IMG/VR virus record: IMGVR_UViG_3300028548_003314
Span: 1-26,596 of that record
Reading direction: 5' to 3' (one strand)
Length of the DNA: 26,596 bases
DNA from: a virus
Part shown: piece by piece, positions 1-7,393 of the stretch
How the letters are laid out: each line of letters opens with the position of its first letter
Position numbering within the stretch: the first letter of the stretch is position 1
The notes under the pieces: model-generated
Database searches by the model: none
Told to the model about the DNA's origin: nothing
Seen by the model: only the letters and a program-made list of their open reading frames with translations
Position numbers and translations under genes: made by a program

Positions 1-1
1 A

Positions 2-391
2 ATGTTAAAAGTTTATATACTAATAGTAGTTCTTGGTCTTGTAGGTGGTGTTGTCTATGGTGGTTTCTATTACTACAAAGACACACAAGCACGTATTGCT
101 ACTCTCACAGAGAATAGTGCAAAACTAGAGATGGCTGCAAAAACACAAAAGAATACTATTGATACTCTTATTGCAGATGCAAAGAAGTTTCAACTACTAA
201 ATAGTGAACTGAATGTTAAGTTAGTACAGGCAACTAAATACAAAAATAATCTGTTAACTAAACTACGTAAGATTAACTTAGCTAAAGTAAGTGCAGAAGA
301 ACCAGCAGTTTGGGAAAAGAAGATAAACAATGCAAGTAAAAGATTATTGGAAAGTTTCGAGTCTACTACTAGTATCCCTGATATTAAGTAG
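2..391 (+). CDS. Membrane-anchored coiled-coil protein, probable i-spanin (Rz-like)
   Basis: 129 aa. Residues 3-24 form one hydrophobic N-terminal segment (signal anchor), followed by a charged, heptad-like stretch (about 30-100) that would lie in the periplasm. This is the architecture of Rz inner-membrane spanins, which join an outer-membrane partner and fuse the two membranes at the end of lysis. The next gene starts inside this one in another frame and encodes a short lipoprotein, the classical overlapping Rz/Rz1 arrangement. The ATG is the second base of the window, so a longer upstream start cannot be excluded, although the hydrophobic anchor starts normally. Spanins are too divergent to name from sequence alone; the call rests on topology and neighbour. 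Confidence 0.6.
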   Translation: MLKVYILIVVLGLVGGVVYGGFYYYKDTQARIATLTENSAKLEMAAKTQKNTIDTLIADAKKFQLLNSELNVKLVQATKYKNNLLTKLRKINLAKVSAEEPAVWEKKINNASKRLLESFESTTSIPDIK

Positions 392-716
392 TTGTAGTTC
401 TTGGAATCCGTTAAAGACTATTGAAGTTAAAACTGTACAGGTAGAAAGACAAATACCGCCACAGAATAGACCACAGCAGATTCAATTGAATACTAATATG
501 AAGTGGTGGGTAGTTACAGAAGAAAACTTTAAGGAGTTTAAGGAAAAGTTTCAAGCTGAAAATGGTGATCCTTTAGTTGCATATGTTATTAGTGTAAAGG
601 ATTATGAAACACTTGCATTGAATATGGCAGAGATTAAAAGGTATATAGAACAACAGAAATCAATTATTGTTTATTACGAAAACGCTATAAAACCAAAAGT
701 TGAAGAGGAAAAATGA
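330..716 (+). CDS. Lipoprotein, probable o-spanin (Rz1-like)
   Basis: 128 aa. A hydrophobic signal ends in a lipobox (LILSSC, lipidated Cys22), so the mature protein should sit in the outer membrane. A proline-rich stretch follows (about 40-50, QIPPQNRPQQ), as is common in Rz1 proteins, then a mixed region and a charged helix near the C terminus. It starts 62 bases inside the upstream gene in a different frame. At about 107 mature residues it is longer than lambda Rz1. It may be an o-spanin fused to extra sequence, or an unrelated phage lipoprotein. Its stop overlaps the next ATG (ATGA). Confidence 0.55.
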   Translation: MQVKDYWKVSSLLLVSLILSSCSSWNPLKTIEVKTVQVERQIPPQNRPQQIQLNTNMKWWVVTEENFKEFKEKFQAENGDPLVAYVISVKDYETLALNMAEIKRYIEQQKSIIVYYENAIKPKVEEEK

Positions 717-1192
717 AAATGAATTATGCAGATTTAAGATGGTCAATTATTCAAGAATGGAATAGTGACGCAAAATTTACAAATGACTATTTAATTGAAT
801 TGGCTTCAGCATCTGATGTTGTAATTAAAAATACACACGCTGATAGAAAGTCTATTGTTGCAACAGTTGCAGATGGAATAATTGTTGCTGGTGTAGAGAG
901 TGGAGAATATATAGTTGCTGATATGGGTGAAGATAATGATAGCAATATTCTTTTTAAAAATTATATGGGGGATTTGCCTATTCCTACTTCAAACATAAAA
1001 CTTGATTCAACTGTTACTGTTGCTGATAATGTTGAAGAATATTCTTATGAAGATAAGGAAGAAGAAGAACTTCCAGACTTTAAGAAAATGTCTAAGAAAA
1101 AACTTGACGATTGGGCTCTTGAGCGTGGTATAGAACTTGATCGTAGACAGACTAAATCTAATATGATTACGGAACTTGAAGAAAAGTTATAA
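713..1192 (+). CDS. Conserved phage-type protein with C-terminal LEM/SAP-like helical motif
   Basis: 159 aa, soluble, acidic centre (VEEYSYEDKEEEEL). The last ~40 residues (MSKKKLDDWALERGIEL then TKSNMITELEEKL) have the helix-extended loop-helix look of HeH/LEM, SAP or Rho-N type domains, which often bind nucleic acid. The N-terminal ~100 residues are not recognised. It starts by ATGA overlap with the lipoprotein gene, so translation is probably coupled; an ATG six bases later (719) is an alternative start. No catalytic motif is seen. Confidence 0.7.
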   Translation: MKMNYADLRWSIIQEWNSDAKFTNDYLIELASASDVVIKNTHADRKSIVATVADGIIVAGVESGEYIVADMGEDNDSNILFKNYMGDLPIPTSNIKLDSTVTVADNVEEYSYEDKEEEELPDFKKMSKKKLDDWALERGIELDRRQTKSNMITELEEKL

Positions 1193-1202
1193 AGGAAATC
1201 GT

Positions 1203-1685
1203 ATGGGAACTTTCAACAATAAAATAGAAGCTGAATTTAATCCACCTAAACAGTGGGTTTTATCTAGAGCTTTGTCATATCAAAATGATAAAATAAATAT
1301 TATGGCTCTCATGGATATAGGGGTAAAAGCAGCTGGTAATAGGATTACTTGCCATAAAGGATTTAAAACTGATCTTGCATCTACACCAAAAATTCTATGG
1401 AACTTAATAGCACCTTGGGATATTGCAAGGGCTGCAATTATCCATGATCTTTTATATCTTAGGATTCGTCAATATCGTAAGAAAAATTTACTCAACCCTA
1501 AAAAAAGCACAGAAAACCCAAGAATAATATCACAAGCAAAAAAAGCAGCAGATAATGTTTTCTTGATGGCAATGAAAGATTCCAATCCTAAAGTTTCATC
1601 TTGGAAAATTTGTGCGGCTTACTATGCTGTTCATCTATTTGGTAGGTGGTCTATTATTCCTAGAGAGGATGATCCAAATGAATAA
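1203..1685 (+). CDS. DUF1353-like phage protein
   Basis: 160 aa from the ATG at 1203, chosen because AAAGGAAA precedes it; an in-frame ATG at 1176 lies inside the upstream gene and lacks such a site. The central block (FKTDLASTPKILWNLIAP, then a run ending IIHDLLY) is the signature of the DUF1353 family, common in phages and prophages, often next to lysis or tail genes, with no established reaction. An HD pair sits in IHDLLY. The 3' end overlaps the next ORF by 8 bases. Confidence 0.75.
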   Translation: MGTFNNKIEAEFNPPKQWVLSRALSYQNDKINIMALMDIGVKAAGNRITCHKGFKTDLASTPKILWNLIAPWDIARAAIIHDLLYLRIRQYRKKNLLNPKKSTENPRIISQAKKAADNVFLMAMKDSNPKVSSWKICAAYYAVHLFGRWSIIPREDDPNE

Positions 1686-1833
1686 CTGTATTAATTGTGG
1701 ACACGAATCACATTGTGGTGTTCCGTTACGCAAAGAATTTCGTAGATATCCTTATAATAAAGGCCCAGAGGGTATGATTGAAGTTTGCAAAAGTTGTAGT
1801 TGTGAAAACTGCAACAAATCCAATTTAGATTGA
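1678..1833 (+). CDS. Cysteine-rich 51-aa microprotein, putative zinc-binding
   Basis: 51 aa beginning at the ATG at 1678, which overlaps the end of the preceding gene. There are eight cysteines: C4-x2-C7 near the start, a single Cys in HCGV, then VCKSCSCENC near the end, a pattern suggesting one or two zinc sites. Histidines near the first pair could also be ligands. A longer in-frame ATG at 1612 would run 66 bases into the upstream gene and is less likely. Function unknown. Confidence 0.55.
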   Translation: MNNCINCGHESHCGVPLRKEFRRYPYNKGPEGMIEVCKSCSCENCNKSNLD

Positions 1834-1844
1834 TCTTACATATA

Positions 1845-2093
1845 ATGTGGATATTTTTAATTAGTAGTATTACAAGCAGCATATTAGGAGGTGCAACAAA
1901 TAGTTGGTTTGCACAAACTAAAGCTGGTGTGTGGTTCTACAAAAAGGTTAATGATGTTTCGACATGGGCTTCTAAAAAGTTGGGATTGAAGGTTCTTACA
2001 GATGAAGAGAATTGGAAGAAAAAATATCCCCATGTTAATCAAAAGATTAACGAACTTGAAGCCAGAGTCATAAAATTAGAAAAAGGAGATTAA
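1845..2093 (+). CDS. Small membrane-anchored protein with C-terminal coiled coil
   Basis: 82 aa from the ATG at 1845; a TTG at 1830 overlapping the previous stop would add five residues. The N terminus (MWIFLISSITSSILGG) is hydrophobic, followed by a glycine-rich turn, amphipathic helices and a charged C-terminal coil (NQKINELEARVIKLEKGD). No recognised domain. It lies between a DUF1353-like gene and a holin-like gene, so a role in lysis or the membrane is possible but unproven. A strong AAAAAGGAGA at its 3' end serves the next gene. Confidence 0.6.
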   Translation: MWIFLISSITSSILGGATNSWFAQTKAGVWFYKKVNDVSTWASKKLGLKVLTDEENWKKKYPHVNQKINELEARVIKLEKGD

Positions 2094-2094
2094 T

Positions 2095-2265
2095 ATGATA
2101 AGTAGTTTTATTTCAGATAGAATAGGTGAAGCTTCTACTCATCAAGGAGTCATAGTTGTTGCAGCCGTTGTAGCAGTATTATTCTTTGCCATACCATTAA
2201 CCAAAGTTATTCTTTGGGGCGCCCTTGCTTGGGGTATCTGGTCTGTTATGAGAAGTGGTAATTAA
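2095..2265 (+). CDS. 56-aa two-TM protein, holin candidate
   Basis: 56 aa, starting at ATG 2095 after a strong ribosome-binding site (AAAGGAGA). Residues about 18-34 (VIVVAAVVAVLFFAIPL) and 37-51 (VILWGALAWGIWSVM) are hydrophobic, separated by a short TK turn, giving a helical hairpin. Small size, two TM segments and charged ends fit a class II holin, which would let the signal-less lysozyme encoded at 24915 reach the cell wall. The spanin-like pair and an XhlA-like protein are neighbours. Holins cannot be identified from sequence alone. Confidence 0.6.
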   Translation: MISSFISDRIGEASTHQGVIVVAAVVAVLFFAIPLTKVILWGALAWGIWSVMRSGN

Positions 2266-2268
2266 TTA

Positions 2269-2703
2269 ATGGCTGAGTTGGAAACAGAAGTAATGCTTCT
2301 CAAAAAAGAATTGCATGACCAAGCAAAAATACATGATCGTTTGGACGTTGCAATTGAGAAATTAACTGATGTTTCCAACTCAATCCATCGTATGCTTTCC
2401 GTACACGAAGAAAAAATTGCAAGACAAGAAGATGCAATTTTTGAAGCAGAACAGAAGATAGAAGAACGTAGAACTGAACTATCTTCAAAGATTGATGAAC
2501 TACATTCTCGTATCACTACAAACACTAAAGAGATAATGGGTGCTGCAGCATTACAACATTTAGAACAAAATAAAGAAATACAAAAAATAAGAGATGAGCT
2601 AAGTAGTAGAGTAGGAGTTCTAGAACGCTGGAGATGGATCATCATAGGTGGTTCAATTATTGCAGGATTTGTTATACAAAAATATATGATAATAGGGGGT
2701 TGA
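2269..2703 (+). CDS. Coiled-coil protein with C-terminal TM anchor (XhlA-like topology)
   Basis: 144 aa. Residues 1-115 are an almost continuous charged coiled coil (LETEVMLLKKELHDQ, later KIEERRTELSSKIDEL). They end in VLERWRWIIIGG and one TM helix (about 121-140) with a very short tail. Phage haemolysin/XhlA proteins have this order and often accompany holins. It starts three bases after the holin candidate's stop, suggesting co-translation. The stop codon overlaps the -35 box of the primase promoter. Confidence 0.65.
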   Translation: MAELETEVMLLKKELHDQAKIHDRLDVAIEKLTDVSNSIHRMLSVHEEKIARQEDAIFEAEQKIEERRTELSSKIDELHSRITTNTKEIMGAAALQHLEQNKEIQKIRDELSSRVGVLERWRWIIIGGSIIAGFVIQKYMIIGG

Positions 2704-2728
2704 CAAAACTCCTCAAATGATGTAATAT
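2700..2728 (+). promoter_or_regulatory. Sigma70-like promoter for the primase-RNR operon
   Basis: TTGACA (2700-2705), a 17-base spacer, and TAATAT (2723-2728). The predicted transcription start, seven bases past the -10 box, is the A of the primase ATG at 2735, giving a leaderless mRNA. The same geometry recurs at 14166 and 25361. Confidence 0.75.
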
Positions 2729-2734
2729 CTGTTA

Positions 2735-3745
2735 ATGAGTTCATACATTGACATAAAATATCTTAATATTATTTCTCCACAACTCCAAAAATTCAAAAAG
2801 AAAGGTGATAATCTTTGGAATTTTAGGTGTCCTTATTGTGGTGATTCTCAAAAGAATAAAACAAAAGCCAGAGGATTTGTTTATCAAAAGAAAAATGATT
2901 TATTTTTCAAGTGCCATAATTGTGATGTTGGTACTACTTTAGGTAAGTTGATAGAGTATCTAGACTCTAAAACTTACAAAGACTATATAATGGAACGATA
3001 TAAAACAGGTAGTGGTGGTACTAAAGGTACGATCACTCCAAAACCAGAGTTTAAATTTAATGCACCAGTTTTTCGCAAAAAAGATATCTTCAAGCCTCTC
3101 AAGTCCATTGCAGAGCTTAATTCAGATCATCCAGCTAGGAAAATTGTTGAACGAAGAAGTCTACCAAAAGAATCGCTCAAAGATATCTACTTGTGCGAAT
3201 CATTCTTTAAATTTACCAATACATTAATACCGAATAAATTTCCTTCTTTGGGTGGTGATCATCCAAGATTGATGATACCGTTTCGTAATGAGGAAGGAGA
3301 AATATTTGCATATCAGGGAAGAGCGTTTGGAATTGAAACACCTAAGTATATCACCATCAAATTAAAAGAACGTGATAAAATATTTGGGTTGGATAAAGTA
3401 GATAAATCCAAACACTTCTATGTATGCGAAGGCCCATTGGATAGTTTGTTTATAGATAATTGTCTTGCAGTTGGTGGTTCTGATTTTGATAGACTTGAAG
3501 GAAACTTCACAGTTATATTTGATAATGAACCTAGAAACAAAGAAATTAATAAACAAATAGAAAAGACTATTAATAAAGGTTGTAGTATAGTTCTATGGCC
3601 AGAAATAATTAAAGAGAAAGATATTAATGACATGATACTGTCAGGAATGTCAAAAGAAGAATTAGAAGAAATCATAAGAAATAATACCTTTTCTGGCGCT
3701 GGTGCTAAGTTGAGGTTTGCAGAATGGAGAAAGATAAATGCCTAG
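2735..3745 (+). CDS. DNA primase, T4 gp61-like
   Basis: 336 aa, close to T4 gp61 in length. The N-terminal zinc ribbon uses C32/C35 (CPYCGDS) and C60/C63 (FKCHNCD). A linker and the catalytic core lead to a Toprim fold: E232 in CEGPLDSLF, D263 in IFDNEPRNK and D296 in KDINDM, which should bind the metals for RNA primer synthesis. In T4 relatives it works with a gp41-type helicase on the lagging strand; no helicase is visible here. The ATG sits seven bases after a perfect-spacing promoter and has no Shine-Dalgarno, so translation is probably leaderless. It overlaps the RNR gene by 8 bases. Confidence 0.9.
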   Translation: MSSYIDIKYLNIISPQLQKFKKKGDNLWNFRCPYCGDSQKNKTKARGFVYQKKNDLFFKCHNCDVGTTLGKLIEYLDSKTYKDYIMERYKTGSGGTKGTITPKPEFKFNAPVFRKKDIFKPLKSIAELNSDHPARKIVERRSLPKESLKDIYLCESFFKFTNTLIPNKFPSLGGDHPRLMIPFRNEEGEIFAYQGRAFGIETPKYITIKLKERDKIFGLDKVDKSKHFYVCEGPLDSLFIDNCLAVGGSDFDRLEGNFTVIFDNEPRNKEINKQIEKTINKGCSIVLWPEIIKEKDINDMILSGMSKEELEEIIRNNTFSGAGAKLRFAEWRKINA

Positions 3746-5657
3746 TAATCAACTACCAACATCATACCAAGAGTTTATACACCTATCACGATACTCAAGA
3801 TGGTTGCCAGAAAAAGAACGTAGAGAAACATGGGATGAAACAGTTGCAAGGTATTTTGATTTCTTCACTGAACATTTAACTGAAACACATAATTTTAAAT
3901 TGCAGCCTGCATTACGAAAAGAACTAGAAGATGCTGTTCTTGATTTACGAGTGATGCCATCGATGCGTTGTCTTATGACTGCTGGTGAGGCACTTAAACG
4001 TGAAAACATTGCAGGGTATAATTGTTCTTATGTTGCAGTCAATCGTGTTCATGCGTTTGATGAAATCCTTTACATTCTAATGAATGGTACTGGTGTAGGA
4101 TTTAGTGTAGAACGTCAGCACGTAGCACAACTACCACACGTTGCAGATGATTTTCATGATACAGAGACTACTATCACGATTTCTGATTCTAAGCTTGGTT
4201 GGGCAAAGGGTCTTAAAGAATTGATTGGTATGTTGTATATTGGACAGATACCTCGTTGGAACTTATCTAAGATACGTCCAGCAGGCGCTCCCCTTAAAAC
4301 CTTTGGTGGTAGAGCATCTGGCCCAGAACCATTAGAAGCTCTATTCAATTTTGCAGTAAATATATTTAAAAATGCAAAGGGACGTAAATTATCATCTGTG
4401 GAATGTCATGATATTGTTTGTAAGATTGCAGAGGTAGTAGTTGTAGGGGGTGTAAGAAGAAGCGCACTCATAAGTCTCTCTAACCTCTCTGATGACCGTA
4501 TGAGACAGGCTAAGACAGGACAGTGGTGGAATACAGAACCACAACGTGCATTGGCAAACAACAGTGCTTGTTACACAGAAAAACCAGATATTGGTACATT
4601 CATGGATGAGTGGAAGTCTCTTTATGATTCTAAGTCTGGAGAACGTGGTATTTTCAATCGTGAAAGTGCAATGAAACAAGCTGCAAAGAACGGCCGCAGA
4701 AATGCAGAACATGACTTTGGTACAAACCCCTGTTCAGAAATCATTTTGCGTAGTAGAGAGTTCTGCAATCTATCTGAGGTTGTAGTTCGTCCTACTGATA
4801 CACGCGAAACTCTTTTAGAAAAAGTTAGACTTGCTACAATTCTTGGTACAATACAAGCTACACTTGTTAACTTCAAATATGTATCTTCTGTATGGAGAAA
4901 TAATTGTGAAGAAGAAAGACTTTTAGGAGTCTCTCTTACTGGTATCATGGACAATAAATTACTTAACGGTAAGGGATTGGATCATGCATTACCAGCAATA
5001 TTGCAAGACTTACGAAACGAAGCAGTTAGGACTAATGAAGAGTTTGCAAAGAAAATTGGTATCAATCAATCTGTTGCAGTTACCTGTGTTAAACCATCTG
5101 GTACAGTAAGTCAGTTAGTTGATGCAGCTTCTGGTATTCATGCAAGACACAATCCTTTTTATGTTCGTACAGTACGTGGAGATAAGAAAGACCCACTTAC
5201 TAAGATGATGACTGATATGGGTTTCCCTGTAGAAGATGATGTTATGAATCCTAGTCACACAGCAGTATTCTCTTTTCCTATGAGTGTTCATAAGGATGCA
5301 GTCTTTCGTACAGACATGAGTGCAATAGATCAATTGAAGTTGTGGAAAATATACCAAGAACATTGGTGTGAACATAAACCCTCTGTAACCATCTCTGTTA
5401 AAGAGGAAGAGTGGTTAGCTGTTGGTGCGTGGGTATATGACAACTTTGATATGATGAGTGGTGTCAGCTTCCTTCCATTCAGCGAACATACATATAAACA
5501 AGCACCCTACCAAGACATTGAGAAAGAGGAGTTTGATTTGTTATTAAATAATATGCCAAAAGAAATTGATTGGTCTAAACTTTCAGATTACGAATTAACA
5601 GACATGACTATCGGCTCTCAAGAATTAGCTTGTGTTGCTGGTGGTTGTGAGATTTAA
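3738..5657 (+). CDS. nrdJ: Class II (adenosylcobalamin-dependent) ribonucleotide reductase, monomeric type
   Basis: 639 aa. It converts ribonucleoside triphosphates to deoxy forms using coenzyme B12, so the phage depends on host cobalamin. Key residues match the Lactobacillus leichmannii-type enzyme: the NPCSE motif supplies N330, thiyl Cys332 and E334; C343 lies 11 residues later, the spacing of the redox partner; C96 (YNCSYV) is the other redox cysteine; and C632-x4-C637 at the C terminus is the re-reducing pair. GTGVGFSVE and KPSGTVSQL are further class II blocks. There is no R2 subunit gene and no B12 riboswitch was recognised upstream. It is shorter than the ~739-aa bacterial enzyme, as phage forms often are. 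Confidence 0.93.
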   Translation: MPSNQLPTSYQEFIHLSRYSRWLPEKERRETWDETVARYFDFFTEHLTETHNFKLQPALRKELEDAVLDLRVMPSMRCLMTAGEALKRENIAGYNCSYVAVNRVHAFDEILYILMNGTGVGFSVERQHVAQLPHVADDFHDTETTITISDSKLGWAKGLKELIGMLYIGQIPRWNLSKIRPAGAPLKTFGGRASGPEPLEALFNFAVNIFKNAKGRKLSSVECHDIVCKIAEVVVVGGVRRSALISLSNLSDDRMRQAKTGQWWNTEPQRALANNSACYTEKPDIGTFMDEWKSLYDSKSGERGIFNRESAMKQAAKNGRRNAEHDFGTNPCSEIILRSREFCNLSEVVVRPTDTRETLLEKVRLATILGTIQATLVNFKYVSSVWRNNCEEERLLGVSLTGIMDNKLLNGKGLDHALPAILQDLRNEAVRTNEEFAKKIGINQSVAVTCVKPSGTVSQLVDAASGIHARHNPFYVRTVRGDKKDPLTKMMTDMGFPVEDDVMNPSHTAVFSFPMSVHKDAVFRTDMSAIDQLKLWKIYQEHWCEHKPSVTISVKEEEWLAVGAWVYDNFDMMSGVSFLPFSEHTYKQAPYQDIEKEEFDLLLNNMPKEIDWSKLSDYELTDMTIGSQELACVAGGCEI

Positions 5658-5660
5658 TTT

Positions 5661-5828
5661 ATGAAACTTATAGTATGTGAAGAATGTGAAGCAGAATATA
5701 AAATATTCCATAACATGAATGATATGTATTATGTTATGGAATATTGCACTTTTTGTGGTAACATTCTAACACAAGAAGAATTGCAAGATGAAGTAGAGCT
5801 AGAAGGTTATGATGAAGAGGATGAATAG
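5661..5828 (+). CDS. 55-aa zinc-ribbon microprotein
   Basis: 55 aa, starting three bases after the RNR stop. Two CxxC knuckles (VCEEC and YCTFC) are about 26 residues apart, a classic zinc-ribbon layout, followed by a strongly acidic tail (about 41-55). Such small ribbons can bind polymerase, ribosomes or nucleic acid; no specific role can be assigned. Its TAG stop directly abuts the TTG start of the next gene. Confidence 0.65.
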   Translation: MKLIVCEECEAEYKIFHNMNDMYYVMEYCTFCGNILTQEELQDEVELEGYDEEDE

Positions 5829-6482
5829 TTGAGTGGAACATTATTTGGTTTTCCTGTCTATAATTTTAGGATTAACCCTGATTCTTATGATAAACAAAAA
5901 ATAGTCAGCGACATAAAACAAAATTATGAGATAGATGGTAATAGGAATGAGTGGGGCTCTAGTAATCTCCACCATCCCTATGGTGATTGGGAAAACGAAA
6001 AGTTCATAGATATAAACTATAATAAACTAAAAGAAGTATATCAAAAAACTTTTGATATGTTCTTTCATGATGATGGTTGGAATAGGGGTTTTATTGGTAA
6101 TAAACCTTTTAATTTCCATTGGAACATTGTTAACTATACAGCAATTAAAACAGGTCAATACATGAAAGCTCATACTCATCCAGAGTATGATTTTTCTTGC
6201 ACACATTATATCAATTATAATCCAGAAATACATAGTTCTTTACGGTTCGTAAATAGTAGTCCTACTGGTTTATTTGGTAGAGAAATAATGAACGAACAGT
6301 ATGATATTGCAGATAGATCAAATTTATCAAATTCATATTTGTATGGTGATTATGACTATCCAGCTGTTGAAGATGATATGATAATATTTCCAGCAACATT
6401 ACAACACGAAGTTCCTGTTCAAAAAGAAACAGATGAACTTAGAATAGTTGTAGTAACTAACATAAAACTTTTAAATGCTTAA
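5829..6482 (+). CDS. 2-oxoglutarate/Fe(II)-dependent oxygenase (TIGR02466-like)
   Basis: 217 aa from a TTG start immediately after the previous stop. The jelly-roll core shows the HTHPEYDFS block (candidate ligands H115/H117 and D121), a late IIFPATLQHEVP strand with the distal ligand H193, and an Arg (R205, LRIVVV) placed to bind 2-oxoglutarate. This resembles the phage-abundant TIGR02466-type oxygenases, whose substrates are unknown. It is one of three 2OG-oxygenase-like genes in the window. The exact first ligand (H115 or H117) is uncertain. Confidence 0.8.
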   Translation: MSGTLFGFPVYNFRINPDSYDKQKIVSDIKQNYEIDGNRNEWGSSNLHHPYGDWENEKFIDINYNKLKEVYQKTFDMFFHDDGWNRGFIGNKPFNFHWNIVNYTAIKTGQYMKAHTHPEYDFSCTHYINYNPEIHSSLRFVNSSPTGLFGREIMNEQYDIADRSNLSNSYLYGDYDYPAVEDDMIIFPATLQHEVPVQKETDELRIVVVTNIKLLNA

Positions 6483-6497
6483 TAACATACCCTATAT

Positions 6498-6620
6498 AAT
6501 ATGAAAACAATAATAAATCGTCTGAAACAATGGTACAAAATTAAGCTGGATGGGCCTCCTGTTCCCAAATATTTATCAGGTAAACAGACATTGAAAGTAA
6601 AAAATATGAAAACAATAATA
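6498..6620 (+). repeat. 18-bp direct repeat flanking the N-terminal extension of the HAD gene
   Basis: AATATGAAAACAATAATA occurs at 6498-6515 and again at 6603-6620, exactly 105 bases (35 codons) apart and in the same frame. Each copy includes an ATG, so the HAD gene has two near-identical start regions. Confidence 0.85.
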
Positions 6621-6974
6621 TGTGATATTGACGGCACTCTATTAAACTACTTACATGACAGACCATTAAGTGAACGTGGTAAGACAGACCATGTTGCATT
6701 GCCCGGCACAGTTGAACGAATGCGGCAATGGGAAGTAGATGGTTGTAGAATTATAATCATCACAGGCCGCAGAGAAAGTGAACGAACTAGAACGATTGCA
6801 GAACTAGAACGTGTTGGTATTCCATATGATATGTTACTCATGGGATTTGCTGATAGTGGTAGAGTTCTTATTAATGATGTTAATAGTAAGGGTACGGTTA
6901 AAGCTCACGCCGTATCTTTACCCAGAGATCAAGGTTTTAACGAATATGATTGGACTCAAGTTGGACTTAAATGA
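6501..6974 (+). CDS. HAD-superfamily phosphatase
   Basis: 157 aa from ATG 6501, or 122 aa from ATG 6606. The HAD motifs are clear: motif I DIDGTL (D42, D44), motif II IIIITGR (T88), and the motif III/IV region INDVNSKG (D126, K130). It resembles the phosphatase half of phage polynucleotide kinase/phosphatases and small nucleotidases; no kinase P-loop is present, and the substrate is unknown. Neither start has a good Shine-Dalgarno, though a TATAAT abuts ATG 6501. The conserved domain begins at the second ATG, so the first 35 residues may be a late addition made by the direct repeat. Confidence 0.8.
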   Translation: MKTIINRLKQWYKIKLDGPPVPKYLSGKQTLKVKNMKTIICDIDGTLLNYLHDRPLSERGKTDHVALPGTVERMRQWEVDGCRIIIITGRRESERTRTIAELERVGIPYDMLLMGFADSGRVLINDVNSKGTVKAHAVSLPRDQGFNEYDWTQVGLK

Positions 6975-7393
6975 CTTGGTATTATGGCGGTAAACCATTT
7001 ACAAGTGAGATGATAGATGACAATCTTGGTTTTGTTTATATAATAACTAACACAAAAAATAGTAAGTTATATATTGGCAAAAAAGGTTTGATGTCAAAAA
7101 GAAGATTGCCTCCTTTAAAGGGCACGAAAAGAAAAAGAATAAAGATAGTAGAAACTGATTGGAAAACTTATTGTGGTTCAAGTGAAGAAGTAAAGTTGTT
7201 AGTAGAAGAAAACGGAATTGATTTATTTCATAGAGAAATAATTAGGCTGTGTAAAACTAAGGGTGAACTAAATTACTACGAAGCTAAACTTCAGTTTGAG
7301 ACAGATTGTTTATTAAAACCAGATGAATATTATAATGCGTTTATCGGTTGTAAGATAAATCGCTCACACCTATTGACTAAAGTAAAAAAATGA
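6971..7393 (+). CDS. GIY-YIG-like nuclease-family protein
   Basis: 140 aa, overlapping the HAD stop by ATGA. Residues 20-36 (GFVYIITN then KLYIGKK) match the GIY-YIG strand pair, and an invariant-type Glu is found at E104 (NYYEAKLQ). The family includes T4 Seg homing endonucleases and non-homing phage nucleases. No DNA-binding C-terminal module is obvious, and the gene is tightly embedded in the operon, which argues for a resident gene rather than a mobile one. Lysine-rich stretches (RRLPPLKGTKRKRIK) could contact DNA. Confidence 0.65.
   Translation: MTWYYGGKPFTSEMIDDNLGFVYIITNTKNSKLYIGKKGLMSKRRLPPLKGTKRKRIKIVETDWKTYCGSSEEVKLLVEENGIDLFHREIIRLCKTKGELNYYEAKLQFETDCLLKPDEYYNAFIGCKINRSHLLTKVKK

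Noticed and set aside
3362-4954. Long minus-strand open frames opposite the primase and RNR genes
   Set aside because: They are mirror images of strongly supported + strand genes, with unlikely amino-acid composition and no ribosome-binding sites.
5641-5828. Intein or intron in the RNR gene
   Set aside because: The reading frame is continuous through all catalytic blocks with normal spacing, so no insertion is present.
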